Shown here: piece by piece, positions 7,553-14,400 of the stretch
Position numbering within the stretch: position 1 is the stretch's first letter
Layout: every line of letters starts with the position of its first letter
Assembly (NCBI GenBank): GCA_014523685.1
Contig: JAATVT010000254.1
Coordinates: 1-17,872, forward strand
DNA from: Nitrososphaerales archaeon TH5893
GTDB taxonomy: Archaea; Thermoproteota; Nitrososphaeria; Nitrososphaerales; Nitrososphaeraceae
Length of the DNA: 17,872 bases
Direction of reading: 5' to 3'
The notes under the pieces: model-generated
Seen by the model: the letters and a program-made list of their open reading frames with translations, nothing else
What the model was told of the DNA's origin: nothing
Database searches by the model: none
Made by a program: the position numbers and the translations under genes

Positions 7553-7972
7553 ATGTCAAGAATGAACCCGAAATTAATCCACGTTTCAAAACATATACGC
7601 GATTCCTCAATAGCAGCTCATCTTAGCGACAATCTGCATCAACAATACCATACTAGATCGTTACGCGTGATAAAGGGTGATACCGTTAGGGTTATGAGGG
7701 GAGAATATAACGGAATTGAGGGGAAGATAGAATCTGTTAACACAATGACTGGGACTTTGGCAATTGAAGGCATCCAAAGAGAAAAAGTTCGTGGGGGAAA
7801 TGTTAAGGTCAGGATTCATTCCTCGAACGTCCTTATAACAAATTTGAATTTGAACGACAAGTACAGACAAGAGAGTATGCAAGGACGGTTAGCCAAAGAA
7901 AAATCCAAAACCCGTCGGAAAGCTAAGATTCAAAAGGGAAGGAAGCAGATGAACGAGGAGAAAACGAAGTAA
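7553..7972 (+). CDS. rpl24: Large-subunit ribosomal protein uL24
   Basis: Ribosomal protein L24, an early assembly factor near the tunnel exit. 139 residues. The KOW motif is clear at about residues 38-62 (RVIKGDTVRVMRGEYNGIEG), followed by the archaeal continuation KVRGGNVKVRIHSSNVLITN. The last 30 residues are a Lys/Arg-rich tail (KEKSKTRRKAKIQKGRKQ) likely to contact rRNA. The TAA shares a base with the ATG of eS4 (TAATG). Confidence 0.94.
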   Translation: MSRMNPKLIHVSKHIRDSSIAAHLSDNLHQQYHTRSLRVIKGDTVRVMRGEYNGIEGKIESVNTMTGTLAIEGIQREKVRGGNVKVRIHSSNVLITNLNLNDKYRQESMQGRLAKEKSKTRRKAKIQKGRKQMNEEKTK

Positions 7973-8685
7973 TGGCGAACAAAGGAGGATATACCAGGTT
8001 AAAAAGGCAGATGGCTCCAAACTTTTGGAAAATTGAAAGAAAGCAAAGTAGATTTGTTCTCAAAGTCCATCCTGGCCCTCATTCCAAGAGTACTGCGTAT
8101 CCATTAGGGGTTGTACTTCGAGATATCCTTAAGGTTAGCAGCACAATGCGAGAAGCCAAGAAAATAGTTACTGCCAAGAAAATAAAGGTTGACGGAAGGG
8201 TATGCTCAGACATAAACTATGGAATAGGTTTGATGGACGTTCTGGAATTCGTTCCAACTGGAGAAGCTTATCGGTTTGTTGCAAAAGACTCCGACGTTCT
8301 AACAGCTGTCGGTATTTCTGGCAATGAAAAGTCATCGAAAATCGTCAAGATTAAGAACAAAGTGATGGTCAAAGGAGGGAGAGTTCAATATGGTTTTCAT
8401 GATGGCAAGACAATCATTACCAATGAACAGATGAATGTCGGAGACAGTTGTATCATAAGTCTTCCCGAGTTCAAGGTCCTATCTCATATCAAGTTCGAAA
8501 AAGGTTGCTCGGCATTGGTTACCAAAGGTGAAAACGCAGGCGTAATTGGCAACGTCGAAGGTATTCGAGACGGTGTGTTTTCTCTACCCAAACGGGCCCT
8601 TTTATCCCATGCTGATAGATCAATGGAGCTGCCAGTGGAAATTGTAATCGCAGTGGGATCAGAGCTTCCCGCAATTAAGGTGTAA
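7972..8685 (+). CDS. rps4e: Small-subunit ribosomal protein eS4
   Basis: Archaeal/eukaryotic ribosomal protein S4e, absent from bacteria. 237 residues with the N-terminal S4-like RNA-binding segment (YPLGVVLRDILKVSSTMREA and AKKIVTAKKIKVDGRV), a central S4e domain, and a C-terminal KOW-like stretch (CSALVTKGENAGVIGNVEGI). The N-terminal MANKGGYTRLKRQMAPNFW is close to the usual archaeal form. It starts within the uL24 stop codon and ends 5 nt before uL5. Its presence between uL24 and uL5 is a specifically archaeal gene order. Confidence 0.96.
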   Translation: MANKGGYTRLKRQMAPNFWKIERKQSRFVLKVHPGPHSKSTAYPLGVVLRDILKVSSTMREAKKIVTAKKIKVDGRVCSDINYGIGLMDVLEFVPTGEAYRFVAKDSDVLTAVGISGNEKSSKIVKIKNKVMVKGGRVQYGFHDGKTIITNEQMNVGDSCIISLPEFKVLSHIKFEKGCSALVTKGENAGVIGNVEGIRDGVFSLPKRALLSHADRSMELPVEIVIAVGSELPAIKV

Positions 8686-8690
8686 TAGGA

Positions 8691-9212
8691 ATGAATTCTG
8701 AAATCAGATCTTCTCCAATGAAAGAAATCTCAATTGGTAAAATCGTGATTAATATTGGAGTTGGACGATCGGGAGAACCTGTTGAAAAGGCAAAAAGAGC
8801 ATTGAATGCCTTAATTGGACAACAGCCTAAGGTCTGCGGAGCTAAGGATACAGTAAGGGACTTCGGAATACACAAGGGTGAGCCTATCGGAGCCATGGTC
8901 ACATTAAGAAGAGACAAAGCAGTTGAGTTTTTGAAGAGAGTTATAGCAGCCAAGGGTAATACCATAAAAGCCACTTCATTTGATAATTTCGGGAATTTGT
9001 CAATAGGAATTCATGAACACATCGATCTTCCTGGTACGAAATATGATCCCGAGATTGGAATCTTTGGCATGGACGTTTGTATGGCACTGGTCAGACCAGG
9101 ATATCGAGTCACCAGGAAAAGAAATAAATCTCGTGTAGGAAAAAGCCATAGAATAACAAGAGAAGATGCGATAAGTTTCTTGAAGAGAACCTTTGGAGTT
9201 GAAATAGTATAA
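8691..9212 (+). CDS. rpl5: Large-subunit ribosomal protein uL5
   Basis: Ribosomal protein L5, which binds 5S rRNA in the central protuberance. 173 residues, archaeal type: [40 protein letters not shown], and the C-terminal [20 protein letters not shown]. The start ATG at 8691 gives a short extra N-terminal tail (MNSEIRSSP) before the conserved MKEISIGK; an in-frame ATG at the second methionine is also possible. The TAA overlaps the uS14 ATG. Confidence 0.95.
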   Translation: MNSEIRSSPMKEISIGKIVINIGVGRSGEPVEKAKRALNALIGQQPKVCGAKDTVRDFGIHKGEPIGAMVTLRRDKAVEFLKRVIAAKGNTIKATSFDNFGNLSIGIHEHIDLPGTKYDPEIGIFGMDVCMALVRPGYRVTRKRNKSRVGKSHRITREDAISFLKRTFGVEIV

Positions 9213-9391
9213 TGCCGAAACCTAGAGAATATAGTATAACGGGCAGAAAGCAAGTGTCACATGGAAAGGGTACAAGATGGTGTAGAAGATGTGGACAATA
9301 TACTGCATTAATACAGAAGTATGACTTGATGCTGTGCAGGCAATGTTTTAGAGAGGTAGCATCAAGCCTAGGTTTTGTCAAATATCAGTGA
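9212..9391 (+). CDS. rps14: Small-subunit ribosomal protein uS14 (zinc-binding)
   Basis: Short gene read directly from the sequence: 59 codons beginning [20 protein letters not shown]. It carries the four-cysteine zinc ribbon of archaeal S14 as WCRRC (C24, C27) and LCRQC (C42, C45) and ends SLGFVKYQ. The ATG overlaps the uL5 stop (TAATG) and the TGA lies 19 nt before the uS8 ATG. Both the position between uL5 and uS8 and the length match the archaeal family; zinc binding is inferred from the cysteines. Confidence 0.95.
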   Translation: MPKPREYSITGRKQVSHGKGTRWCRRCGQYTALIQKYDLMLCRQCFREVASSLGFVKYQ

Positions 9392-9410
9392 AGGTGGCCG
9401 TGGTACTGAA

Positions 9411-9803
9411 ATGCCCGCTTTAAGCATCTTATCCAACCTATTCACGACTCTGTACAATAACGAAACACGAAGAAAGAAAGAATGCATTGTAGTTCCAGCG
9501 TCCAGATTTGCAAGCGATGTACTGCGTATTATGCAGAAGTACCGATACATAGGAGAATTTGAACAAATTGATGACGCGCGTACGGGCAAATTTCGTATAC
9601 AGCTATTGGCAAAAATCAATAAATGTGGAGTTATTACACCACGATTTAGCGTGAAAAGGGACGAATATTTGAACTGGGAACGCCAATATCTTCCAGCGTA
9701 CAGTATGGGAATCCTCGTCGTTTCAACTAGTGAGGGAATAATGTCACATCACGACGCGCAAGAAAAGGGTCTCGGAGGTGTTCTAATAGGTTATGTCTTC
9801 TAA
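9411..9803 (+). CDS. rps8: Small-subunit ribosomal protein uS8
   Basis: Ribosomal protein S8, a central-domain 16S rRNA binder. 130 residues from the ATG at 9411, with the archaeal start MPALSILSNLFTTLYNNETR and the conserved C-terminal LPAYSMGILVVSTSEGIMSH followed by GLGGVLIGYVF. An in-frame TTG at 9375 would add twelve residues and run back into uS14; the ATG gives the family length and is preceded by GAAGGTGG. It overlaps uL6 by 11 bp. Confidence 0.95.
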   Translation: MPALSILSNLFTTLYNNETRRKKECIVVPASRFASDVLRIMQKYRYIGEFEQIDDARTGKFRIQLLAKINKCGVITPRFSVKRDEYLNWERQYLPAYSMGILVVSTSEGIMSHHDAQEKGLGGVLIGYVF

Positions 9804-10341
9804 GGATAAGAATGGGATCGAACTGGAAATCCCCGAGAACGTTACCGTAAGGAAAGAAGACCAGCTAATAGTGGTTACGGGAAAGAGAGGAACTATCAGC
9901 AAAGATTTCCACAAAATACCGGCATCGATAATTATAAAAGACAATACGATAGCGATCGAACCTGTAGGAAAGAGAAAAGGGGACTTAGCTATAGCAAACA
10001 CGGCTAGATCGATTCTCAAAAACATGTTTAAAGGCGTCGAGAAAGGATTCAAATATAAGCTAAAAATAGTCTTCGCACACTTTCCAATTTCAGTTAAAGT
10101 AAAAGGTAAAGAAGTTCATGTGGAAAACTTTTTTGGAGAGAGATCAGCTCGAGTTTCGCGGGTCGTCGGCGATGTGACAAATGTTACCATAACTGGGGAC
10201 GATGTCATCGTTGAGGGTCCGAGCCTTGAGGAAGTATCCCAAACGGCGGCAAATATCGAATCTTCTACAAAAGTGAGGGGAAAAGATCAGAGGGTATTCT
10301 TAGATGGATTGTATATCTATTCACGCGATGGGAGAGATTGA
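9793..10341 (+). CDS. rpl6: Large-subunit ribosomal protein uL6
   Basis: Ribosomal protein L6, near the factor-binding site of the 50S. 182 residues with two alpha/beta repeats, archaeal type: IPENVTVRKEDQLIVVTGKR, then NMFKGVEKGFKYKLKIVFAH, and HVENFFGERSARVSRVVGDV. The start overlaps the end of uS8. This is the last ribosomal gene of the block: the usual archaeal followers (L32e, L19e, L18, S5) are not present downstream. Confidence 0.95.
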   Translation: MSSKDKNGIELEIPENVTVRKEDQLIVVTGKRGTISKDFHKIPASIIIKDNTIAIEPVGKRKGDLAIANTARSILKNMFKGVEKGFKYKLKIVFAHFPISVKVKGKEVHVENFFGERSARVSRVVGDVTNVTITGDDVIVEGPSLEEVSQTAANIESSTKVRGKDQRVFLDGLYIYSRDGRD

Positions 10342-10460
10342 AAATCTAATTTGGCAAAAATGGAAGTGAGATTTTTACCCCTTGATGTGTCAAGTGAACC
10401 AGAACAAACCTCTGCCACTCAGAGATGGTTTCGTTAGGAACTAGATGAGTCTCGGGGAAT

Positions 10461-11156
10461 ATGAAAGCGGTCATTCTTGCTGGCGGGTTAGGCAAACGTT
10501 TGAGACCGCTGACTGATGAAAGACCGAAGCCAATGATAGAGGTGCTCAATCAACCAATCATAGAATGGCAAGTAAAATGGTTCAAAAAATTTGGAATAGA
10601 TGAATTTGTCATCTGTGTAGGATACCTTAAGGAACATATCATCGACTACATAGGTAGTGGGAATAAGTTTGGCGTAAAGGTAGGATACGCCGTAGAGGAA
10701 GAGCCATTAGGCACTGGCGGAGCACTCAAAAATGCTCGAAGTCTTCTCGGAGGTACAGAGAGTGAAGGTTTTTTCATGGTGAATGGCGATATATTGACAG
10801 ATTTAGATCCAAATATACTGCAAGATGGCATGACATCTTCCGCCATCGCTGTTGTTCCGTTAAGAAGTCCGTACGGCGTGATCGAACTGGATGCGAGCTC
10901 TAACATTACAGGGTTTGTAGAGAAGCCGCAGATTAAAGATAGATGGATTAATGCAGGAGTGTATTACTTTGGATCAGAGGTCTTCAGTTATCTCCCAGAT
11001 AGTGGTAACCTAGAAGTTACGGCGCTGCCCGTGATGATAAAAGATAGGAAGGTCAAGGCAATACGATATGAGAAGTCCTTCTGGCGCTCCATCGATTCTC
11101 ATAAGGATATCGAGGAAGCGAGCAGAGAGATAAAGAGCAGTAGATTATTATTATGA
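10461..11156 (+). CDS. Sugar-1-phosphate nucleotidyltransferase
   Basis: A 231-residue nucleotidyltransferase of the NTP_transferase family that would join a sugar-1-phosphate and an NTP to make an NDP-sugar. Motifs in order: AVILAGGLGKRLRPLTDERPKP (GG at 8-9, KPM at 23-25), EPLGTGGAL (81-89), VNGDILTDLD (107-116, D110 a likely metal ligand), FVEKP (152-156) and NAGVYYF (164-170). It lacks the left-handed beta-helix domain seen in GlmU or longer GDP-mannose pyrophosphorylases, so it is the minimal catalytic type; substrate (mannose-, glucose- or heptose-phosphate) cannot be fixed from sequence. It opens a four-gene operon: its TGA overlaps the next ATG by 4 bp. No clear TATA box was found in the 119-bp gap after uL6. 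Confidence 0.88.
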   Translation: MKAVILAGGLGKRLRPLTDERPKPMIEVLNQPIIEWQVKWFKKFGIDEFVICVGYLKEHIIDYIGSGNKFGVKVGYAVEEEPLGTGGALKNARSLLGGTESEGFFMVNGDILTDLDPNILQDGMTSSAIAVVPLRSPYGVIELDASSNITGFVEKPQIKDRWINAGVYYFGSEVFSYLPDSGNLEVTALPVMIKDRKVKAIRYEKSFWRSIDSHKDIEEASREIKSSRLLL

Positions 11157-12145
11157 AGATCGAACGCATAGGCTATAGTCTTGGGACACTCTTGTCTCCA
11201 GAGGAGGTGTTAATAGCAGGTAAAGAGGCAAATAATAATTATAATACACATTCCATATGGGTACCAGAATCATGGGGACGCGAGGCATTTTCCTCACTTG
11301 GAGCACTCTCCCAGGTAACTGATCGGGTTAAACTTGGGACTTCCATTGTTAGTATTTATTCACGGTCCGCCTCGACTATTGCCATGTCAGCTGCTACCGT
11401 AGATACACTTTCCAATAGAAGGATGATGATTGGCTTAGGAGTCAGTACCCCAGTTTTGGCCGAGAATTGGCATGGGCTGAAGTTTGGTAATCCAGTAGAA
11501 AGGATGAAAGAATATATTGAATGTATACGATTAATCCTCACAGGGGACCTCGTTAATTACTGTGGAAACATTTGCAAGATTAGGAACTTCAAGTTAGCAT
11601 TTAAACCAAAGAGGCGGAACATTCCCATTTTTCTAGCTGCTGTCAATCAGAAGATGATTTTGTTGTCCGCATCTATAGGAGATGGAATAGTGCTTTACCT
11701 TCGTCCAGAACACGAACTTCGGAAAGTAGTTTCGACCATTCGAGCTATGCGACCGCAGACAGATTTTGAGATTGCTTGTGTTTTTATCACGGCTGTTTCT
11801 GACAAGTATCCCGAAAAGGGAAGAGACAGAGCTGCCAAGACAGTCGCTTTTTATGTTGCTGTTGGCCGTTACTACAATAAGTTTCTGGCAGAAAATGGAT
11901 TTAGAAATGAAGTTCAAGACATAACAAATGAATACAATTCTAGCGGACTTAATGCTGCGAGCAAATTGGTAACCGATAGAATGTTGAGCTCACTGGCCAT
12001 TTATGGGAGTCGGGAGGACTGCATTAAAGCAATCAAGAAATTCATGTCTACTGGTATTTCATTGCCAATAATCCAAATAAACCCACTAGAAAATGATGAA
12101 GGGTCATTTAGAGAAGCCCTTACTGTATTTAACGGAAATGTCTGA
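11153..12145 (+). CDS. Luciferase-like (LLM) oxidoreductase, probably F420-dependent
   Basis: A 330-residue TIM-barrel protein of the luciferase-like monooxygenase/F420 oxidoreductase superfamily. Diagnostic stretches are SIWVPESWGREAFSSLGALS, VKLGTSIVSIYSRSASTIAM, AATVDTLSNRRMMIGLGVST and NWHGLKFGNPVERMKEYIEC, with IPIFLAAVNQKMI further on. The pattern is closest to the archaeal and actinobacterial F420 enzymes (Mer, Fgd and relatives), so a deazaflavin hydride transfer is likely; the substrate is unknown. The gene overlaps the nucleotidyltransferase by 4 bp and the thiolase by 8 bp, which implies one mRNA. FMN or FAD use cannot be excluded. Confidence 0.85.
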   Translation: MKIERIGYSLGTLLSPEEVLIAGKEANNNYNTHSIWVPESWGREAFSSLGALSQVTDRVKLGTSIVSIYSRSASTIAMSAATVDTLSNRRMMIGLGVSTPVLAENWHGLKFGNPVERMKEYIECIRLILTGDLVNYCGNICKIRNFKLAFKPKRRNIPIFLAAVNQKMILLSASIGDGIVLYLRPEHELRKVVSTIRAMRPQTDFEIACVFITAVSDKYPEKGRDRAAKTVAFYVAVGRYYNKFLAENGFRNEVQDITNEYNSSGLNAASKLVTDRMLSSLAIYGSREDCIKAIKKFMSTGISLPIIQINPLENDEGSFREALTVFNGNV

Positions 12146-13244
12146 AGAAGTTGCCATTGTAGCATCCGAAACAACTAAGTTCACTAGAAATGATTTGTCC
12201 ATTTATGAGTTGGCTTGCGATCCTTGCCGGAAAATTTTTAGAAAAACAAACCTTGACCGTAATGATATTGATTCGGTGGTACTTTCTACCTGTTCTACGC
12301 TTCAGTATACCTCGAGCATTGTTTCAGAAATGTTAGGGTTAAAACCTAAGAATTCTTTTCGAATAGATAATCTCTGTAGTTCAGGAACATCAGCAATCAT
12401 TTCGACATATGCTGAAATAGCAGCAGGACTTTGTGATTGTGCACTGGTAATTGGTGCCGAGAGTGGAACCAATTATGCAGCCAAAAGACTTCAATGGGAT
12501 TTGACCAGAGGGTCATTTAATCTTCCGATTCACTGGGCATCATTATTTGCCCGTACTCATATGAGGAAGTTTGGGACTACCGAAGAGCAAATGGCATCAG
12601 TTTCTGTCAAAAACCACAGGAATTCGTCTAAAAATCCTCTTGCATTGTTTAGGAATAAAGTTACGATTGAAGACGTTATGAAATCAAGAAAGATCTCAGA
12701 CCCAATAAAGATGCTAGACTGTTCATATGTATGCACTGGCTCATCCTGTATTCTTTTAGCTTCAAAGATGAAAGCTAAAGAACTTACAGACAACCCCGTT
12801 TGGATTAGTGGAATAGGACAGAAAACAATTTGTGCCAGTCTATCTCATTTGCTATCTAGAGGAAAGATAGGTCTAGAAAGCACCCAAGAGGCCGCAAGAG
12901 AAGCGTATAAAATGGCCCGAACTAACCCACAAGACATTGACGTCGTGGAATTACATGATGCATTTACTATCATGGAAATAATGGCATATGAAGATTTGTT
13001 CTTTACATCGAAAGGAGAGGGAGGCAAGTTCGTGGAACAAGAACAAGTCTCGGTCAATCCGAGGGGAGGATTGTTGGGCTGTGGGCATCCAATTGGATGC
13101 ACAGGGGTTGCTCAGACAGCAGAAATTGCCGCACAACTCGCTGGACGAGCGGGGAAGACCCAAATCAAAGGATGTAAGACAGGACTGATTCACAATATGG
13201 CCGCGGCAGGAAGTTCCTCGTCGGTTATTATATTGAGGAGTTAA
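12138..13244 (+). CDS. Thiolase of the archaeal/SCP-x type
   Basis: A 368-residue thiolase-superfamily protein (C-C bond forming or cleaving on acyl-CoA). The nucleophile is C80 in DNLCSSGTSA; H273 lies in ELHDAFTIME, H317 in GGLLGCGHPIGCTG, and H352 in GLIHNMAAAG, replacing the second cysteine motif of classical thiolases as in SCP-x/archaeal forms. The glycine loop is unusual, with C315 and C321 flanking GHPIG. The start is set at the ATG at 12138 (MSEEVAIVAS), overlapping the LLM gene by 8 bp; an in-frame ATG at 12093 would add 15 non-family residues. The DUF35 partner follows after 8 nt. Acetoacetyl-CoA thiolase is the archaeal precedent, but no HMG-CoA synthase lies alongside. Confidence 0.88.
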   Translation: MSEEVAIVASETTKFTRNDLSIYELACDPCRKIFRKTNLDRNDIDSVVLSTCSTLQYTSSIVSEMLGLKPKNSFRIDNLCSSGTSAIISTYAEIAAGLCDCALVIGAESGTNYAAKRLQWDLTRGSFNLPIHWASLFARTHMRKFGTTEEQMASVSVKNHRNSSKNPLALFRNKVTIEDVMKSRKISDPIKMLDCSYVCTGSSCILLASKMKAKELTDNPVWISGIGQKTICASLSHLLSRGKIGLESTQEAAREAYKMARTNPQDIDVVELHDAFTIMEIMAYEDLFFTSKGEGGKFVEQEQVSVNPRGGLLGCGHPIGCTGVAQTAEIAAQLAGRAGKTQIKGCKTGLIHNMAAAGSSSSVIILRS

Positions 13245-13252
13245 AATTCAGC

Positions 13253-13591
13253 ATGATAGTGGAAAAATTCTTAAACTGCCTCAAGGATAGCAAATTTGTT
13301 GTACCTTATTGCGATAGGTGCAACGCTCCCGCTTGGCCCCCTGTAGATTGCTGTTATACCTGTATGTCGAAAGTAAAGTTAAAGTGTACTAAATCTCTGA
13401 AAGGACATTTAATCGAGTACACAACTTCGTATCACTTGTCCAAACCTTTGGTATTTGGAATCATAGAGATTGATGGGATCAAGTTGGTTGGCTCGGTGCA
13501 CTCATCCGTTGCCCCACATGTGGGAATGATCCTAAAAATGAGGAATTGTGGGATATCGGATAATGGTACGCCCTATTATGAATTCGATTAA
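13253..13591 (+). CDS. DUF35 OB-fold protein with zinc ribbon (thiolase partner)
   Basis: A 112-residue acyl-CoA-associated protein of the DUF35 family. The N-terminal rubredoxin-like zinc ribbon has C20 and C23 (YCDRC) and C34 and C37 (CCYTC); the rest is a small OB fold (LIEYTTSYHLSKPLVFGIIE, IKLVGSVHSS). In archaea, DUF35 proteins bridge acetoacetyl-CoA thiolase and HMG-CoA synthase in one complex, and in other organisms they accompany SCP-x thiolases and MaoC-like hydratases. Its place 8 nt after the thiolase indicates that it partners that enzyme. It ends the four-gene operon. Confidence 0.88.
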   Translation: MIVEKFLNCLKDSKFVVPYCDRCNAPAWPPVDCCYTCMSKVKLKCTKSLKGHLIEYTTSYHLSKPLVFGIIEIDGIKLVGSVHSSVAPHVGMILKMRNCGISDNGTPYYEFD

Positions 13592-13659
13592 TGAGCAGAT
13601 TTATTGGTTAATAGAGGTACTGGTAATTGTTAAAATGCATACTTTGGTCTTTCCCAGTG

Positions 13660-13672
13660 AATAAAATATATG
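13660..13672 (+). promoter_or_regulatory. Candidate TATA box for the orphan gene
   Basis: AATAAAATATATG is a strong TATA-like run. If used, it would place transcription start near 13690 and favour translation from the ATG at 13706, because the ATG at 13670 lies within the box itself. An alternative AT-rich run, GTTAAAATGC near 13629, would suit the 13670 start. Confidence 0.4.
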
Positions 13673-14065
13673 TTCAACGTTCCTCCATTAATATTGTCAA
13701 ATACGATGAGCTTTGATAGATTCGTTGATGATAGATTGCTTACAAGCAGAGATGCTCTTAACAAGTCACAGTTAAAGATAAAGCTGGTCGAAATCGATGA
13801 AAGTGCTAGGGATTTTTCCCAAAGATTCGGGCAGAGGGTCTTGGTTAAGAAAATTTTGGTCACGATTAGATATATGGACACAGAACAAATAGAAGAAGTT
13901 GAACTCGACCTGGAGGAGCTAGAAAGTAGAATAAAAAAAGAGAGACTTTTTTCATCATCAAACAGGTGGGTCTCCCCGAATGAGATAAAGAATAACTATG
14001 TAATTTCAAGTCGTCACCTGGATTTGCTTTCTGATGCCATAGCTCTAGATATAATCTCTTTCTAA
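13670..14065 (+). CDS. Hypothetical protein
   Basis: I do not recognise this protein. From the ATG at 13670 it is 131 residues; from the in-frame ATG at 13706 (MSFDRFVDDRLLTSRDALNK) it is 119, and a TATA-like run overlapping the first ATG favours the second. It is charged and without signal peptide, membrane segment, cysteines or a clear catalytic motif. The central part (RVLVKKILVTIRYMDTEQIE) looks like beta strands, followed by an acidic helix (VELDLEELESRIKKE). It stands alone, 78 nt after the DUF35 gene and convergent with the tRNA on the other strand. Coding seems real given its length and the composition of the product. Confidence 0.6.
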   Translation: MFNVPPLILSNTMSFDRFVDDRLLTSRDALNKSQLKIKLVEIDESARDFSQRFGQRVLVKKILVTIRYMDTEQIEEVELDLEELESRIKKERLFSSSNRWVSPNEIKNNYVISSRHLDLLSDAIALDIISF

Positions 14066-14067
14066 AG

Positions 14068-14140
14068 TATCTATGCCGACCACCAAATTTTGTTATCATG
14101 AAATCATAATCCACTCCCTAAGCGTGATTGCCCATAGATA
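14068..14140. repeat. 8-bp inverted repeat between the orphan gene and tRNA-Asn
   Basis: TATCTATG (14068-14075) is perfectly complementary to CATAGATA (14133-14140), with 57 nt between. It fills the convergent gap between the orphan gene stop and the tRNA 3' end. It could form a long-loop hairpin in either transcript, but it may be chance. Confidence 0.35.
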
Positions 14141-14145
14141 TTGAG

Positions 14146-14257
14146 CGCCGCTGATCAGACTCGAACTGATGACCCACTGGTTAACAGCCAGCTAAGCTTC
14201 ATGGCCTTATGAAAGTCAAGACCAGGTATTTGCTCTACCATGCTGAGCTACAGCGGC
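14146..14257 (-). tRNA. tRNA-Asn (GUU) with a 38-nt insertion
   Basis: On the minus strand the acceptor GCCGCTG (14251-14257) pairs with CAGCGGC (14147-14153), followed by discriminator G; CCA is not encoded. Positions 8-9 are TA, the D stem is GCTC/GAGC with loop AGCATGGTA, the anticodon stem-loop is GCTGG-CTGTTAA-CCAGT (anticodon GTT at 14183-14185), and the T arm is ATCAG-TTCGAGT-CTGAT. All stems pair apart from one G-T at the base of the anticodon stem. Removing 14193-14230 (boundaries ambiguous by one or two bases) gives a 74-nt cloverleaf. The insertion is between the D arm and the anticodon stem rather than after position 37. Confidence 0.9.
14193..14230 (-). other. Intron in tRNA-Asn at a non-canonical position
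   Basis: The 38 nt must be removed to restore one-base spacing between D stem and anticodon stem. In the gene's direction it begins AATACCTGG and ends AAGCTTA. It contains a hairpin (CTT, bulged T, CAT paired with ATGAAG), and its CTGGT can pair with ACCAG of the exon, competing with the true anticodon stem. I did not find a canonical bulge-helix-bulge at either boundary. Confidence 0.7.
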
Positions 14258-14281
14258 GCATTATACAAGGAATTCCAACGG

Positions 14282-14289
14282 AAAATAAA
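14282..14289 (-). promoter_or_regulatory. TATA box of tRNA-Asn
   Basis: On the minus strand the run TTTATTTT is 25-32 nt upstream of the first tRNA base (14257), the expected TATA position. The sequence from there to the bioD 3' end at 14401 holds no other feature that I can recognise. Confidence 0.5.
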
Positions 14290-14400
14290 TGTTTACTCTT
14301 TCCTTATTTTCCTTTACTACTACAGGATACCAGTTTTTTGTCTCCTTCCTGGGTTACAACTTCATATTCTTATTCTGTTCTCTCGGGTATTGAACCTTCA

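Noticed and set aside
7161-7610. 149-codon minus-strand ORF opposite uL14
   Set aside because: Antisense shadow of a well-identified ribosomal gene.
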